A stretch of 64,000 nt of DNA, from assembly GCA_011317545.1 (NCBI GenBank), contig WUJK01000017.1, positions 124,001 to 188,000 of the forward strand, read 5' to 3'. Below the pieces are notes generated by a model. It was not told the DNA's origin. It worked only from the letters and a program-made list of their open reading frames with translations, and did no database searches. Source of the DNA: Coniella vitis (lineage: Eukaryota > Ascomycota > Sordariomycetes > Diaporthales > Schizoparmaceae). Shown here in pieces: positions 35,839-47,211 of this stretch; the first letter of the stretch is position 1, and every line of letters begins with the position of its first letter. The position numbers and the translations under genes are program-made.

Positions 35839-38300
35839 GCGCAAGAGGCTTAGGAAAGAAAGAAGACGGTGTTGAGCGAAATTCTGTGCCAGCGTCTTTT
35901 GTCAGGGGCAAAGTGCTGTGATACAGCTTTCTCAAAACGGCGTCGTAGCTGATGAGACCGTGAAAGGCATTCATTCCATTCTGAATGAGGATTCATCCCA
36001 CCTGGCGATTATGCTTAAACAGCTCATGTCACATCAATCATACCATTCGTTCTGCAAACTCTTTGGCGGGAACGCATTGACAGGGCCAGAGCCACTTCTC
36101 AGGGCTGATGCTGATGCTGGACGTCTATGTATAGAAACAGATTCTCAATCATGCTATCACTGTTGGCAGCCAAGCCCCCCATGGTTCCACGCAGGTGAGG
36201 CGAGGCTGTCTGTCGTGCCTGTCTACCGTGTCTGTCTACCGTGTCTGTCATGGCATGTACTAACAGCGAACGACTCAGGGTCGAGCCCACGCTGCCATTT
36301 CCACTACATAGTACAAACAAAGACACGGGGGCAAGCGGGGAAGCCGACATGTTTCCCAAGTGTTATAAATTAACTGCCAGACGCACAGACAAGTGAAATA
36401 GTTATGTTTCGAGTATAATGGCGAGCGGTGGCAAAGTGACGACGAGTCTTGGAAATATACACAGCAGAGACGATGGAAGGAAAAAAAGAAAAAAGAAGAA
36501 GAAAAAAAGGAGAAAGGGGCGCAGATGGAAACCATTCGTCTATCCGATATTACCATGTAGACCTCGGAATTAAAGCAAGTGGCATATGGATCATGCTCTG
36601 TATAACTCTTTTTGCTACACCATGACAGAGCACACACGTCACGCCCAACGGTGCAATAACTGAAAGATCTTTCTTGGACAGCGTGTTCTTCTGTACTTCC
36701 CTGCCTCCGTAGATGATGATATCCACCTGCTCATAAACAACCCTTTTTTTCCCCCGTGGCCTGCAAGGTCTTGAGAATATTTCATTACCAGGCTGTTGTT
36801 TCAGGTACGGCTACGCTTGACCAACGAGAGCATTTTCCACCCTTCTCCTTTGGAAGCGGTGAAAAGGACGGCCAAGACAGGTCTGTCATTCCCACTGCCA
36901 GCCCAGCAAAAACCGAAATTTCTTCTTCTCCTTAGCCGTGCCGCCGGGCCAAGCAGCCAAGCAGCCAAGCAGCGAATGGGGAGAGAGGGCCGTGGCCGTA
37001 CTATTCCCGCCGCGTGTGCTTTACTATGATTAGTTAGGCTTTGGGGAGAAAGCATAGCAGAATCCGAAGAGGAGGCTCAGGGCCCAGGGAACAAAAAAAA
37101 AAAAAAAAAAAAGTGGCGGCTGAATAGTACTCCAAGAATAGAAAAGAGCCAGTAATACTATTACATAGTATGTACGTACGGCCCAGGAATGTGAACACCA
37201 GGCAAAATGTGAAGCTGCAAGGTAATCTCGGAGCGCCTCTTCTCACAAGTTACATACATAACCCATGCTGGCGCCCGAGTCGATTCCTCGCGGACCGGCG
37301 GCGTTGCTCCCGCGCCTCCAATGAGAGGACGGAAAATAGAGGCCAGTGGGCTTCTGTAAATCCACACGCACCAAAAAAAAAAAAAAATAAGGTCGAGCGG
37401 GTTTATATACCATGTAGTACTATAGAATGCCTTCAAAAGTGCTTTCCCCCCAACACTTCTCGGCCGTGGGCGTCAGCCAGAGTCGTGGAGCCTCCACTTG
37501 CGCGCGCAAACCAATCACATAATAGTCTGTCTTGTTACGCGTTCTCTCGGGTAGGCAAGTCGGGAAGCCACAGGGGAAAATCTTCTTCCTACACTAAAGA
37601 GTCAGGTTCTGTTGCTAACTTACGATCCAATCCATGCTTGATGAGCGTGGGTATCTACTATGTATATGCACAGTAGGCAGCCACGCCTCGATAGGAATAG
37701 GCCTATGGCGAACAGCCGCTGGCTGGCTAGGTTGAGGTCGGTCAATAGGAAAGCCGAGAACAAAGAGGCTTGAAAGCATGACACAAGTCCACGCCATCGT
37801 GTTTGTGAATCATGTTTGGAGGGTCTCGAAAAACACCGAGCCATAGTGTTCGGAAGAGAGAGTGATAGCCGAGATCCGGATGTCAGTGGGCAAGTGGCAG
37901 GTGGCTTTTTGTGTAGGATGGGCATGGCTTTGATCCATCATCACCAGGTGCGAGAATCGTCCATCAGAGCACCGACCAACTAAGACGTCCTAAAAATCCA
38001 CCCAAAGCATTTGATGCTGTGTGCGAGTAATGAACCCTGGTCGTTTTGTCCAGGCCGTATTAGTTACCTATTTGGGAATGAATATCTGGATGAAAACGAT
38101 GAGCCCGCGCAAAGCATGGGCACTTCCAGGCAAAACACCAGAGAAACGGTGCCTGAATAGCCACTGACGATATCTCTCCTGGTTCCCGTTGCCCAATACG
38201 ACCAGCATCAGTCTCGCTGCTGGAGAGAGAGAGAGAGTGTGTGTGTGCAAAAGATGAAATGGCAAAAGGAAAAACCCACCCCGCCCTCCTCCCTCCTCAA

Positions 38301-39761
38301 CTAAGACGAGGCTGCTCGAGTGCCAGTAAAGACCAAAGTGGGAAACAATGGCGTCTTTGCCGTACCCGACAGCGTGTCGCCGTCGACTTTTGCCTTGTAG
38401 CTAACCTTGACTTTGACGGGCCTCTTCAGGTTGGCGCGGAAAAAGATGGACGAGCCATCGATAGTACCGTCTTGGATCTCGTTGCGGCCCTCGGACCCGT
38501 CCAAGGCCCCGGACAAGGCGTTTCCATCTGACGCGAGGGTCAGTGTGAGCGTCTGCTTGCCAATGGGGGTCTGCACTGACAGGTTCCACACCCCGTCTGG
38601 CTTGACGGTCGGCGGCGCGGCCTTCTCCATGCTGGCGGGCGCGTGGTCCTCTTCCTCCGACTCGGAGTCCTCCTGGGGGAGCTGGTCCTTGGTCGGGTGG
38701 AGCGCGTCGCCAAGCCCCTGCTCTGCAAGCCAGCCCGTGATTGTGGTGACGAAGCAGACGGGGTCGAAGCCGTGCATCGAGTGCGGCATCCGCGGGAAGG
38801 ACTGGTAGGTGAACGAGTTGCCCGCGCCCTCGACGAGACGCTTGGCGTAGTTGACCTGCGTGTCGGACAGGGCGCCCACCAAGTGGCCCGTGTCGGCATC
38901 CACGTGGTGGAAGTGGTGCGTAAAGAGCACCGGCACCCTGACGTGCTTGAGCATGTTCTCGTGCGCACACGTCAACGCCACCCGGCCGCTCCAGAAGGCG
39001 TCTCCCCACTCCGGGTCGTACTCGCGGAGCTCCGGCGCCGGGCCCATGAAGGGCGCCGACTTGGTGTCTGCCATGATGCTCGTCAGGGCGCGCGCGATCC
39101 ACGAGGGCAGCTCGTGCGCCATGGCCTGCACCATGCCGTCCTGGTTGCCCACCGACCACTGCGGGCCGAGCCACTTGCTCCAGATGCGGAACATGGGCCC
39201 GGCAATCGTCTGGCGGATCGACTGGCCGACGGCGGGCGTCAGCTCCGAGGCAAACAGCGGCGGATCCTCGTACACGGCGGCAACGACCTGGCCCGGCTTC
39301 GCAAAGGCCGACAGCCAGGCGCTCAGCACGCCGCCAGACGAGAGCCCGCTGACAATGGCGGGTCGCTGCACGACGAGGTCGAGGAAGCGCACCAGGTCGT
39401 TGCCAAAGACGTCGAGGCTGTAGCGGCCGGGCGTCCAGGTGGAGCGGCCCTGGCCGCGCAGGTCGACGGCGTACACGTGGTACGCAGGCGCGAGCAGGCG
39501 CATGCTGCGCTCGTAGCTCCACCACGACTCCGTCTGGCCTGGGATGAGCAGGAGCGCTGGCTTGTCTGGAGACCCGGCGACGGCGTAGTTCATGCGGATC
39601 TCGCCCAGGTCGACAAGGTGCTCTTTGAAGCCGTGTGGCTTGAAGAGGTCGGCGTGGTCAGCGGCCTCGATGTACTTGGTTGCGGGATCATCGTGTGAGA
39701 GTTCTTGGATTTGCTTGAGACGGTCTCCCAGTCCTATGGGCGTGGCATCGTGTTCGCCCAT
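38301..39761 (-). CDS. Alpha/beta hydrolase fused to a C-terminal bacterial-type beta domain
   Basis: Single exon, 486 residues, ATG at 39761 (MGEHDATPIGLGDRLKQIQE). Residues 45-350 are an alpha/beta-hydrolase fold: LLIPGQTESWW (oxyanion region), VDLRGQGRSTW, nucleophile elbow VSGLSSGG with Ser141, a candidate acid in HHVDADTG (288-290) and a candidate catalytic His at 327 or 330 in MPHSMHGF. After an acidic linker (QEDSESEEEDHA), residues 388-483 form a small beta-rich domain with Gly-Thr repeats: GVWNLSVQTPIGKQTLTL, GNALSGALDG, GDTLSGTAK, FPTLVFTGTRA. I know this pattern from bacterial proteins, where it often stands alone or at C-termini. The substrate is unknown. The gene is intronless and GC-rich, consistent with bacterial ancestry. 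Confidence 0.85.
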   Translation of the reverse strand: MGEHDATPIGLGDRLKQIQELSHDDPATKYIEAADHADLFKPHGFKEHLVDLGEIRMNYAVAGSPDKPALLLIPGQTESWWSYERSMRLLAPAYHVYAVDLRGQGRSTWTPGRYSLDVFGNDLVRFLDLVVQRPAIVSGLSSGGVLSAWLSAFAKPGQVVAAVYEDPPLFASELTPAVGQSIRQTIAGPMFRIWSKWLGPQWSVGNQDGMVQAMAHELPSWIARALTSIMADTKSAPFMGPAPELREYDPEWGDAFWSGRVALTCAHENMLKHVRVPVLFTHHFHHVDADTGHLVGALSDTQVNYAKRLVEGAGNSFTYQSFPRMPHSMHGFDPVCFVTTITGWLAEQGLGDALHPTKDQLPQEDSESEEEDHAPASMEKAAPPTVKPDGVWNLSVQTPIGKQTLTLTLASDGNALSGALDGSEGRNEIQDGTIDGSSIFFRANLKRPVKVKVSYKAKVDGDTLSGTAKTPLFPTLVFTGTRAASS

Positions 39762-41718
39762 GGTCAAAAGCGAGGCCGATGATGTGCGCCGTGTTGGAGG
39801 GCAGGAGAAGGGATAGCTTCACGTATTTTGCGGCTCGGGGCTGGAAGCTGGAACAAATGTATGCTGTGCCGCCTCTTCAGAGCCGTGACGGAGATCTAGC
39901 CGTTTGCTGTGCAGAAAGTTGGAGTGGTAGAAGAGGACAAAGAAGAGGGTGAGCTCGAATTGGTGCCAGCAAGAGACTGGAGGAGTGTTGTGGTTGGCAA
40001 AAGGGTTCCTCGATGTCGATCCTGCTTAAGTAGCCAAGCAAGGCTTGCAACACAGTAACTCTATGCTGCGCTCACTGCCATCACACCTCGCAGTTCTTAC
40101 GGCGCTCCGAGCCGTCTTCGTCATTCTGGTCCCAATGGCGCCTCTGTTCACGTTGGCGTGTCTGTTTTGCTGGCGTGCTCACCTGGTCGGCCGCCTTCCT
40201 TGAGGCCTTGCATCACTCAACAAACCCCGCTCACCTGACAGCAACAAGCCGTTGCTTTTTTTGCGTGCTGAGACCAGGCCTGGCCTCGCAAGCGTCCTCT
40301 CAGCCTGTCACTCCTGCCTCGCTGTGCCCTCTCTGCCAGCCCGGCATTGTGGCCGTGGGTGCCGACTGCGGGTGTCGGCCAAGGACTGAAAGTCCCCGGG
40401 CACCGTGTGGCTTTGCTTTGGATCGGCAGAATTGCGTCTTTTGGGTTTCGAGGAGAGCTGAGCGTGTCCTCTGACAGGTTGCCCTCTCAACAACCAGCCA
40501 GGCTTCGTTGGGGGGCCATCGCTCAGTTCAGCACGGGGCGGTGGGCCCTTGATATACTCGGTGTAAATCCTGTTCCTGTAGACAGACAGTCCTTGAGCCA
40601 AACCGACTTTCCTAGTCGGCAGGTGGTGCTCATGTGTGAGTCCAACACGATCGATCGTAGGGCTGCATTTTGCATGGACAGGTGCTGGAAGTGGAAGGTG
40701 ACCTGACAGAGCTGAAGCCTCTTGTCGCCCATTCCTTTCTTCTCTCCGTGAGACGTGCTGCTGACAGCTGCTGTGGGCAGGAAAAGGCAGGCGGTCAAAG
40801 AGGGCTTCGTTGCTTCTGATGCCGGGCAGCCGCACCACCGACAGGCCGTCTTGAACCGATTCCAGTGGATGGATCTGGCACACGGCTGCGCGGAGGCCGG
40901 ATGCTGCTATGCCCGACATGCTGCCATATGCAGCAACGCCTGTTGTGCATATCATAAGTCACACCGGGCCGATGGGGGCAGGCGGCAGCACTGAGGGGAA
41001 GAAATCATGTGGTCGTTGGATCGCACGTCAACAAAACAAGGACTGCTCGTAGGATGGCAGTTGTGAGGGCATTCGTCAACGGTCGTGACAAGAATGGAAC
41101 AAGATCTTCCTCGGCATGAACCACGGCCAGTTTGTGTTCATTTCCTTGTCACAAGGACAAACAGGGTGCTGAAACTCTTGTGTGAGTTCGCAAATTGTGC
41201 ATCAAGAGCAAAGGGGGGAAACAATCCCAAGCTTGCAACTGCCGACGACACATATCCAAAAACGACCCAGAAAGCTTCAACCACCACCACCACCACCCTC
41301 TTAATCTTCATGTGCTGTGATCTCAGCCATCTAGAGATCAGACGTATGTTTGTTGCAAAGGCTTCACCCTCTCCTGAGCGGTGTCACTTGGCTATCGCCT
41401 GTCTCTGGCCCATCAAAGCGTGCTGATCCATCCTTTTCCGCGATCGTCAGACTGGGTACAATCTAGAAATAAAGCGTATATTGAGCATCAACAAGTCATA
41501 GGCCGACTCTCCTCCAAATAGACATTGTGAACGACCGAGTTTGGTTTCCCTGTCGGCCGTATCCTTGCTGCAGACTCAAGACCATCGTATCGTCATCCAT
41601 GGCGGCGACGACGTCTACGCCCACCAAAATCCCCACCACAACTTACACCTCCGTCTGCGTATACCCACAGATCTTGATGATCAACTCCTCCGTACACATG
41701 TGTCGAGAGACGATCCGC
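39762..41718. other. Intergenic, 2.0 kb
   Basis: Between two minus-strand genes: promoter of the hydrolase gene and 3' flank of the quinoprotein gene. A few mid-size frames overlap in antisense, none with a motif. No gene is supported. Confidence 0.6.
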
Positions 41719-42447
41719 TCATATCTGATAGCCCCGTTGCTCGTCTTGCCGCTGCATCTCCTCCCGGAACACGTTCGTCTTGCTCTCGCCTGCCGTACTC
41801 CCCCAGCTCTCCCGGTCAGTCATCTGAATCGCCTCATTCTTGCCGACTGCAGACGCAGCATTGCGCGCCTCCGGAACGGCCATCGACCCTCGTCGCCGCC
41901 GCCGCCCTCCAGCCCGCGCAGGCAACACCCGGCCATACTTCTTCTTCCTCCTCCACAGCGCCAAGCCCACGACAGCCAAGACCGCCGCCAGCCCCACCGC
42001 GACAGTCACCGCAATCACTGTCTTTTTCCCATGCGCCGACAGACCACTGCCCGCCGCCGCCGCCGACCTCACCACCACGTAGATCTCGCCCGTAGCATCC
42101 GACGAGAAAAACAACCGGCCCGCCCCGTCGAGCGCAAGCCCCACAGGCCTCATGCACGCCGCGGGGCAGGCCGTCGCGTTGGTGTTGCGGATGATGGGCG
42201 ACAGCGCCGTCTGGCTGGTGGATTTGCTGGTGGGCTGCCCGGTGGTCGGGTCAAACGAGACCTCGCCTACGAGGTAGCCGACGAGCTGCGTCTTGTCTGT
42301 CGAGCCGTGGAACGAGATGTATGCTGTTGTGCCGTCTGCCGAGAAGATCATGTCGAGAGGCGCTTGGTGAGGTTCTGAACACTTCATTGTTAGTAATCAG
42401 TCATAGTCATCTGGGAGGGACTCTTCTTTGCCAGAACCAGCCAGCCT

Positions 42448-42485
<38 letters not shown>

Positions 42486-43779
42486 AACGAGTGTCGAGAT
42501 GAGGCATTCACAAGACAAATATAAAGAAAAAAAAAAGGAAATCGCAAATAACTGACCAAACGTCAACCGCGGCGCCACAAACTCCGTCTGGCAAGCCGCG
42601 TCATCCACCGTACTATTGTCGACGCTGAACTGCTCCCCAACCTCGATACTCGCCTCCGACGACGACGACGACGACAACCCAGGAATCGAGGTATTCCAAG
42701 CCGCCGAGCACTGCGGATACCCATAACTAGCCCCTGGCAACAGCCCCGCCGCCGCCGTCGACCCATTCAGGAATCCGTGGAAATTCATCTCGTCCCCCGG
42801 GTTACTCTGGTGAATGTCCACCCCATCCCTCGTCACTCCATCGGCGCCATTGTCCATCGCAAAGACACCGCCGGTGGATGGGTGCACCGCCACGCCCACC
42901 GCATTGTACAGGCCCCAGCCAAGCAGGCGGCCCGCCGCCGAGGTGTCAAAATCTGCAGCAGCCACTGTTTCCTCTGACGCCGTTGTGGTTGTTGTCGTCG
43001 TCGTCGTCGGCTTGGCTAGCGCACTAAGATTGAAAGCCTTGAGCTGGCCCAGCCCACTCGACTGCGCAATAGCATCGTAGTCCGCGTCGCTGCCTCGCGA
43101 GACGAGGAGCACATCCGGCGCAAGCCGAGACACGAGGAGCGTGCGCGTGACTTGGTTGGCGCTCGCCATGCCTGCTATGAGGACAGTGGCCGTTGAATGC
43201 GTGATCGTACCGGTGCGGGCGTCATACGGCCACGCGAGCACAGAGGAGGCGTTGGAGGCGTAGAGTGTGTTTCCATCTGCGGAGAGGGTGAGGCCATGGT
43301 TGAGCTGGAGAGACATGATGAGTATATATTTTCAGCATCGACCATTTATCTATCCTTGTACGTTGGCCCAATCCTCTTTCCAGAATAAAAGAAAAAAGAA
43401 GAAGAAAAAAAAAAAAGAAAAAAAGCACAGAGAGATTAAGTCAACATACACTGGCGTCTGCGACAATGTCAAGGCTGCTTTGCACAGCAAGACAGGTCCC
43501 ACCATTATCGGCAAACGTAACGCGTGTGATGCCCCTGCCACTTTCCAGCACCAGCAGATTTCCAGATGTATCAAATACTATGCTCCTCGGCTTGACGAGA
43601 TCGTCGACGACGAGCCTAGCCTCCCAGCCGCTACTGACGGTGGGAGATTCATAGGTGGACGACAAGCCCGAGGAGCAAGAGCTGCTGTTAACATCCCGAG
43701 GCGCATTCAGGAGTTGGCTGCCCAAGCAAGGACTGTACAAGCATGCCAATGCTGCACAAACAACCACAAACGACTTCAT
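41719..43779 (-). CDS. Sorbosone/pyranose-dehydrogenase-like quinoprotein with C-terminal membrane anchor
   Basis: Three exons: 43450-43779, 42557-43304 and 41719-42374, giving 577 residues. The ATG at 43779 gives a signal peptide (MKSFVVVCAALACLYSPCLG). The body is a beta-propeller of the soluble glucose/L-sorbosone dehydrogenase family, related to the PQQ-dependent AA12 pyranose dehydrogenases: KPRSIVFDTSGNLLVLESGR, LNHGLTLSADGNTLYASNAS, NAVGVAVHPSTGGVFAMDNG, DEMNFHGFLNG, LTFEPHQAPLDMIFS, RPVGLALDGAGRLFFSSD. Near the C-terminus a membrane span (about 478-500) with a stop-transfer RRKKK leads into a 77-residue cytoplasmic-looking tail. Intron 2 has a perfect TACTAAC branch site 13 nt before the acceptor and holds a (TC)16 run. 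Activity and cofactor are inferred from the family only. Confidence 0.85.
42452..42483. repeat. (TC)16 microsatellite in an intron
   Basis: Perfect TC dinucleotide run inside intron 2 of the quinoprotein gene, midway between its donor and branch site. Confidence 0.95.
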
Positions 43780-44818
43780 CGTGGTGGTCGTGCGAGAAAG
43801 AGAAAATCCTCGAGTTGGTATGTCAGGCCAACATTTGGGCCCTTTTCTCCTAACTCCTAACAAAGCCACAGTCAGCGGACAAAAAGGACTGCATAGAACT
43901 GGGCGTCAACCACGGATATCAGGCAACAGATAACACAAAAAGGAAAACACCCCGAGTGTTATCAGTAAAGCAAAGGCGTTAAGCTTAAAATACGACAATC
44001 TGCAGCACGGCTACGGCGTATTGAGCAAAGCCCGCCAAGCCGCATGCATAAGCGAGCACACCCATTCAAGAATGGGAGGGATATCGCCATATGCTGACGG
44101 CGTCTCGGTGCGCAGTAGACAGCAAATAGAGGGGTTTTTGTTTCCCGAGGGCTGGTTCCCCGGGGTGGCGCTACAATATCTGAGGTGGATGATGGCTCGG
44201 CAATAGAGCGGAAGAACCATGAGTTGCCCATGAGCTGATGTTGCAGAATATACTGCGCTATGCTGATTGTAAGGACAGACAGTGAATTTCGAGAATCTCC
44301 TAGGGATTCTCGATGCCCCATCAGTGAAAGGCCTCCAGGCTGGGAGGGTTCTCTTTTCTACGGCCCGATACACGATCCTCACCGGCATATGCAAAGCGAA
44401 AGAGCGGCGTGATGCACCTGGATTATGGGGAAGTCTGGAATCCAGTACTGAAAAAGGGCGGTGCGCATCTCGTGCGGCGCACCAGACAAATAGAAATGCT
44501 GACTTGAAGGGGGGAAACATGTGCGAGTGGCTGCCAATAATGGCGCATTACGCAGATATGGATAGACTGACAAGTTGCAATAAGATAGTAAATTCTTTGA
44601 AGGCACTCACTAGCTAGTTATTTACCATACAGAATTGGCATTGCAAAAGACAACGAGGCAGCCATTTAGAAGAATATACAGCACGACGGAGAACACATAA
44701 TACTTAACTTCAAGGTGATGGAAAGCTTAGGATGCATAGCAGGAAGTTGCATCCACTTACAACAAATATAACACGCCTCCGCAGTACAAGAAGCTCCGTC
44801 TGGCTGTGCGCGCTCACA
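43780..44818. other. Intergenic, 1.0 kb
   Basis: Upstream of the quinoprotein gene and downstream of the secreted-protein gene, both minus. Open frames up to 169 codons lack starts or motifs. No gene is seen. Confidence 0.6.
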
Positions 44819-45786
44819 TCAATAAATATACTGAGACCAAGCACATCCCTCCATGTCGGTCTTGCAGTATGTTCCCGAAAAACTCAAGTATTCACGGCCA
44901 ATGTATCGCTGCACACTGTCCGTCCACTCAAAGTCGCGCGGACTGATGGGGTACAGGCCTTGAGCCCAGCACGCATCGTGAGGAAATTCTGGGCAGTGAT
45001 GAGCGCTGGCTGGGTTACTGGACCGTAGGATCAGCAGGCTTGACGTATTTTCCGACTGCTTCCAAGCGAAGCTTGAAAGTGGCGGCATGGAGGCATAGCC
45101 AATACGGTTGGATTCATGTTGAGGTTTGTGGTAATGGCCAGGCGTCGTTGGCAGTCTACACAAAGACAAAGCAGAGAGTAAGCCCGTTGTCGACCTCCTT
45201 TTTGGGTGTACCAGGGGCAAGGGGACGCAAAGCTCTTGTGACGGCAGCCATTAAGCAGACAGTGGGCCAACGTACCGAGGGTCAGCCTGCCTACACCGAG
45301 CCTTTTCGATGTTTTCCAACTTGCCATCTGTGGACTGCACAGTAGCACGACACCTGACAACGTGGAAGTCGGGTTCAACCACCCAAGTAAACTCGTAGCT
45401 GCACCGTTTCCAAAACAAATCGTATCAGCAAAAACTCATGTTTTGTCTGCCACGCCAACCCTCGGCAGGCTGACTTACTGGGCATGCTCGGTCTGCTTGT
45501 CGACGTATGCTGTCAAGTTGTAAATGCGCATAACCAGAGGCTGGACAGTGGCATCGGGAGATGACGTGTAGATGGTGCGTAGCGTCGTGGCTGTCGGGGT
45601 AGTGGTCGTGCTGTTATTGGGAAGAAGAAGCGAGCTGGGCCGTGGCAGGTGAAGGCTCTTGTGGATGCCACCTACGGCATTGGTCGAGGGTGGCAAGAGC
45701 GCGACTGCGTTGCCGTGATGGGCAGCGAGACTACCAGATCTTGCAAGCAGCATATAGCCTGCAATGAGCACCGCAATCGGCTGCAT
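44819..45786 (-). CDS. Secreted six-cysteine protein, unknown family
   Basis: Three exons: 45479-45786, 45276-45398 and 44819-45155 (introns of 80 and 120 bp with GTAAGT and GTACGT donors), giving 255 residues. The ATG at 45786 starts a clear signal peptide (MQPIAVLIAGYMLLARSGSL, cleavage near residue 22). A Thr/Ser-rich segment follows (about 58-70). Then comes a beta-looking region across the first splice (MRIYNLTAYVDKQTEHAH-YE then FTWVVEPDFHVVRCRATVQS). The C-terminal part has a Trp/Tyr-rich end (DMEGCAWSQYIY). Six cysteines remain in the mature protein (119, 138, 198, 206, 241, 248), enough for three disulfides. I recognise no enzyme domain. It looks like a fungal secreted or effector-type protein. 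Gene structure is supported because both introns remove stops and keep the frame. Confidence 0.8.
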
Positions 45787-47211
45787 ATTGAAGTCCTAGT
45801 TGGCGCGGTGGGACGGGCTGTGATGGCGTCGTGTCTCGGCTGAGGGCCAGTGTGAAGTTGGTGATGCCAAGTGGAAAATCTTGAAAGCCGCAGCTGTATT
45901 CCCCGAATGACTGACCTTTTGTCCCTGCCTCGCTTTTCTGGCAGACTGGCTGTCCCTGCGTCACACCTGCCTCTGGGGATGGTCTGGGAACGGGCAACTC
46001 GAGGGCAGGAGCGACTGGGAGACCCAACAGCTCATGTGCTCCCAGCCAATGTCCATGGATGACCTCTACCCAGGTACAAGCATCGGCGCACCATTGTACC
46101 AATCCATCGAGACAACATGCAGGCCGAGGAACCAAGTGCTCGCTCGCATTGAATGCTGAGACCTTCAGATCTTCAAACAACATCCTCACCCTCCAAAGCC
46201 ACCATGACCCAGTAACACCATATGGTCTCAGGCCCATGACTGGGCCGTATGTCACCTCAATGACATCTATGGATACTTGAGTTTGCAATCCTGGTGTACA
46301 TGACCGCATCCTTCCCCAGCAATCGAGGTTTGTAGGACTGAAGCCATCCATCCTTCTCGGACAAGCCCATACGGTCCAGAAGATCCATCTCGATGCAATC
46401 CATGAGACAGACACTGGACCTTTGGACGGCAAAGTACCTCGGTTGCCTTTTTCTGTGTATTGAATCATAATATAGTTGGATTGGTCAAGGTTGTCTAAGC
46501 GATGGCTTGCGTCTGGGGTCTCGAGTGTTGTCTGAACTAGGCGGAGCTCAACGATCTTCTCACTATCCATCGGGTCGTTCCAGACGGCTCGGAAGTATTC
46601 CAAATCTATCTGTATGATTCTTTAACCACACTGCCATATTCAAAATATGTGGCAATCTATATGCTTCCATCTCTTGGGTAAATCGACTATACACCCACCA
46701 TTGTCCTCTTCATCGGACCGTTGATGGGACCCAATGTTCTTTCGCTTGGTATACAATTAAAACAATAATGCATCATGATAGATAAACGCCGCAGCAATCA
46801 ATTCCCTTTGTACCGCGTCGCTATTCTCTTTTTCGTTTGTGGTCTTCGATTCTTGTGTTCAATCCTCAATGTCCAACGCCACATATGATGGGATGTGCGA
46901 ACAAATGGAAGCCAATACAACATAGTTTGTTGTGCTGGCCTCACATCCTGGAGAGCGGACACTCGGCCCCCGAAAAGAGTGCTTGTATACACGAATCGAA
47001 GAAGCCTAGAGAAACAACACAGCTCGATCGTCGAAAAAGTCATGAGCTTGTCCGTGCAACAGGAATTGTCGCTTCTAGGCCTCTCATCTGACGTGTTGCG
47101 CCACGTCTCTGTATGTCGTTCCACAAGACTGGGTCCGATGAAAATCCGGATTGTTTTTGTTCTGAAATATAACTTAGTTGCTCTGGTCGGCACTTGGTCT
47201 CGTCGCTTGTC
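45787..47211. other. Intergenic, 1.4 kb, with one unexplained long open frame
   Basis: Between the secreted-protein gene and the 3' end of the bestrophin gene. The minus strand is open for 290 codons (45731-46603). Its first codon is TTG, the first ATG lies at about 46570, and the frame overlaps the secreted-protein exon. No domain or splice partner was recognised. I do not call it a gene. Confidence 0.5.

Larger units (their letters stand above)
32737..38300. other. 5.6-kb gene desert with GTAC elements and homopolymers
   Basis: The largest gap in the window. Open frames of up to 203 codons occur, but most start at TTG/CTG, carry no motif and overlap repeats. Contents: poly-T at 32757-32776; exact GTACATAGTAC copies at 34516 and 34581; a perfect 8-bp-arm inverted repeat at 34605-34621; a T56 run at 35782-35837; a one-mismatch GTAC element at 36304-36314; poly-A at 37093-37111 and 37374-37387; and a GA/GT run at 38224-38247. 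I find no gene or recognisable transposon remnant. Confidence 0.6.

Noticed and set aside
38401..39698. Large open frames on both strands overlapping the hydrolase gene (374 aa minus, 351 aa plus)
   Set aside because: They are GC-rich shadow frames of the alpha/beta-hydrolase; only the annotated frame has the catalytic motifs.
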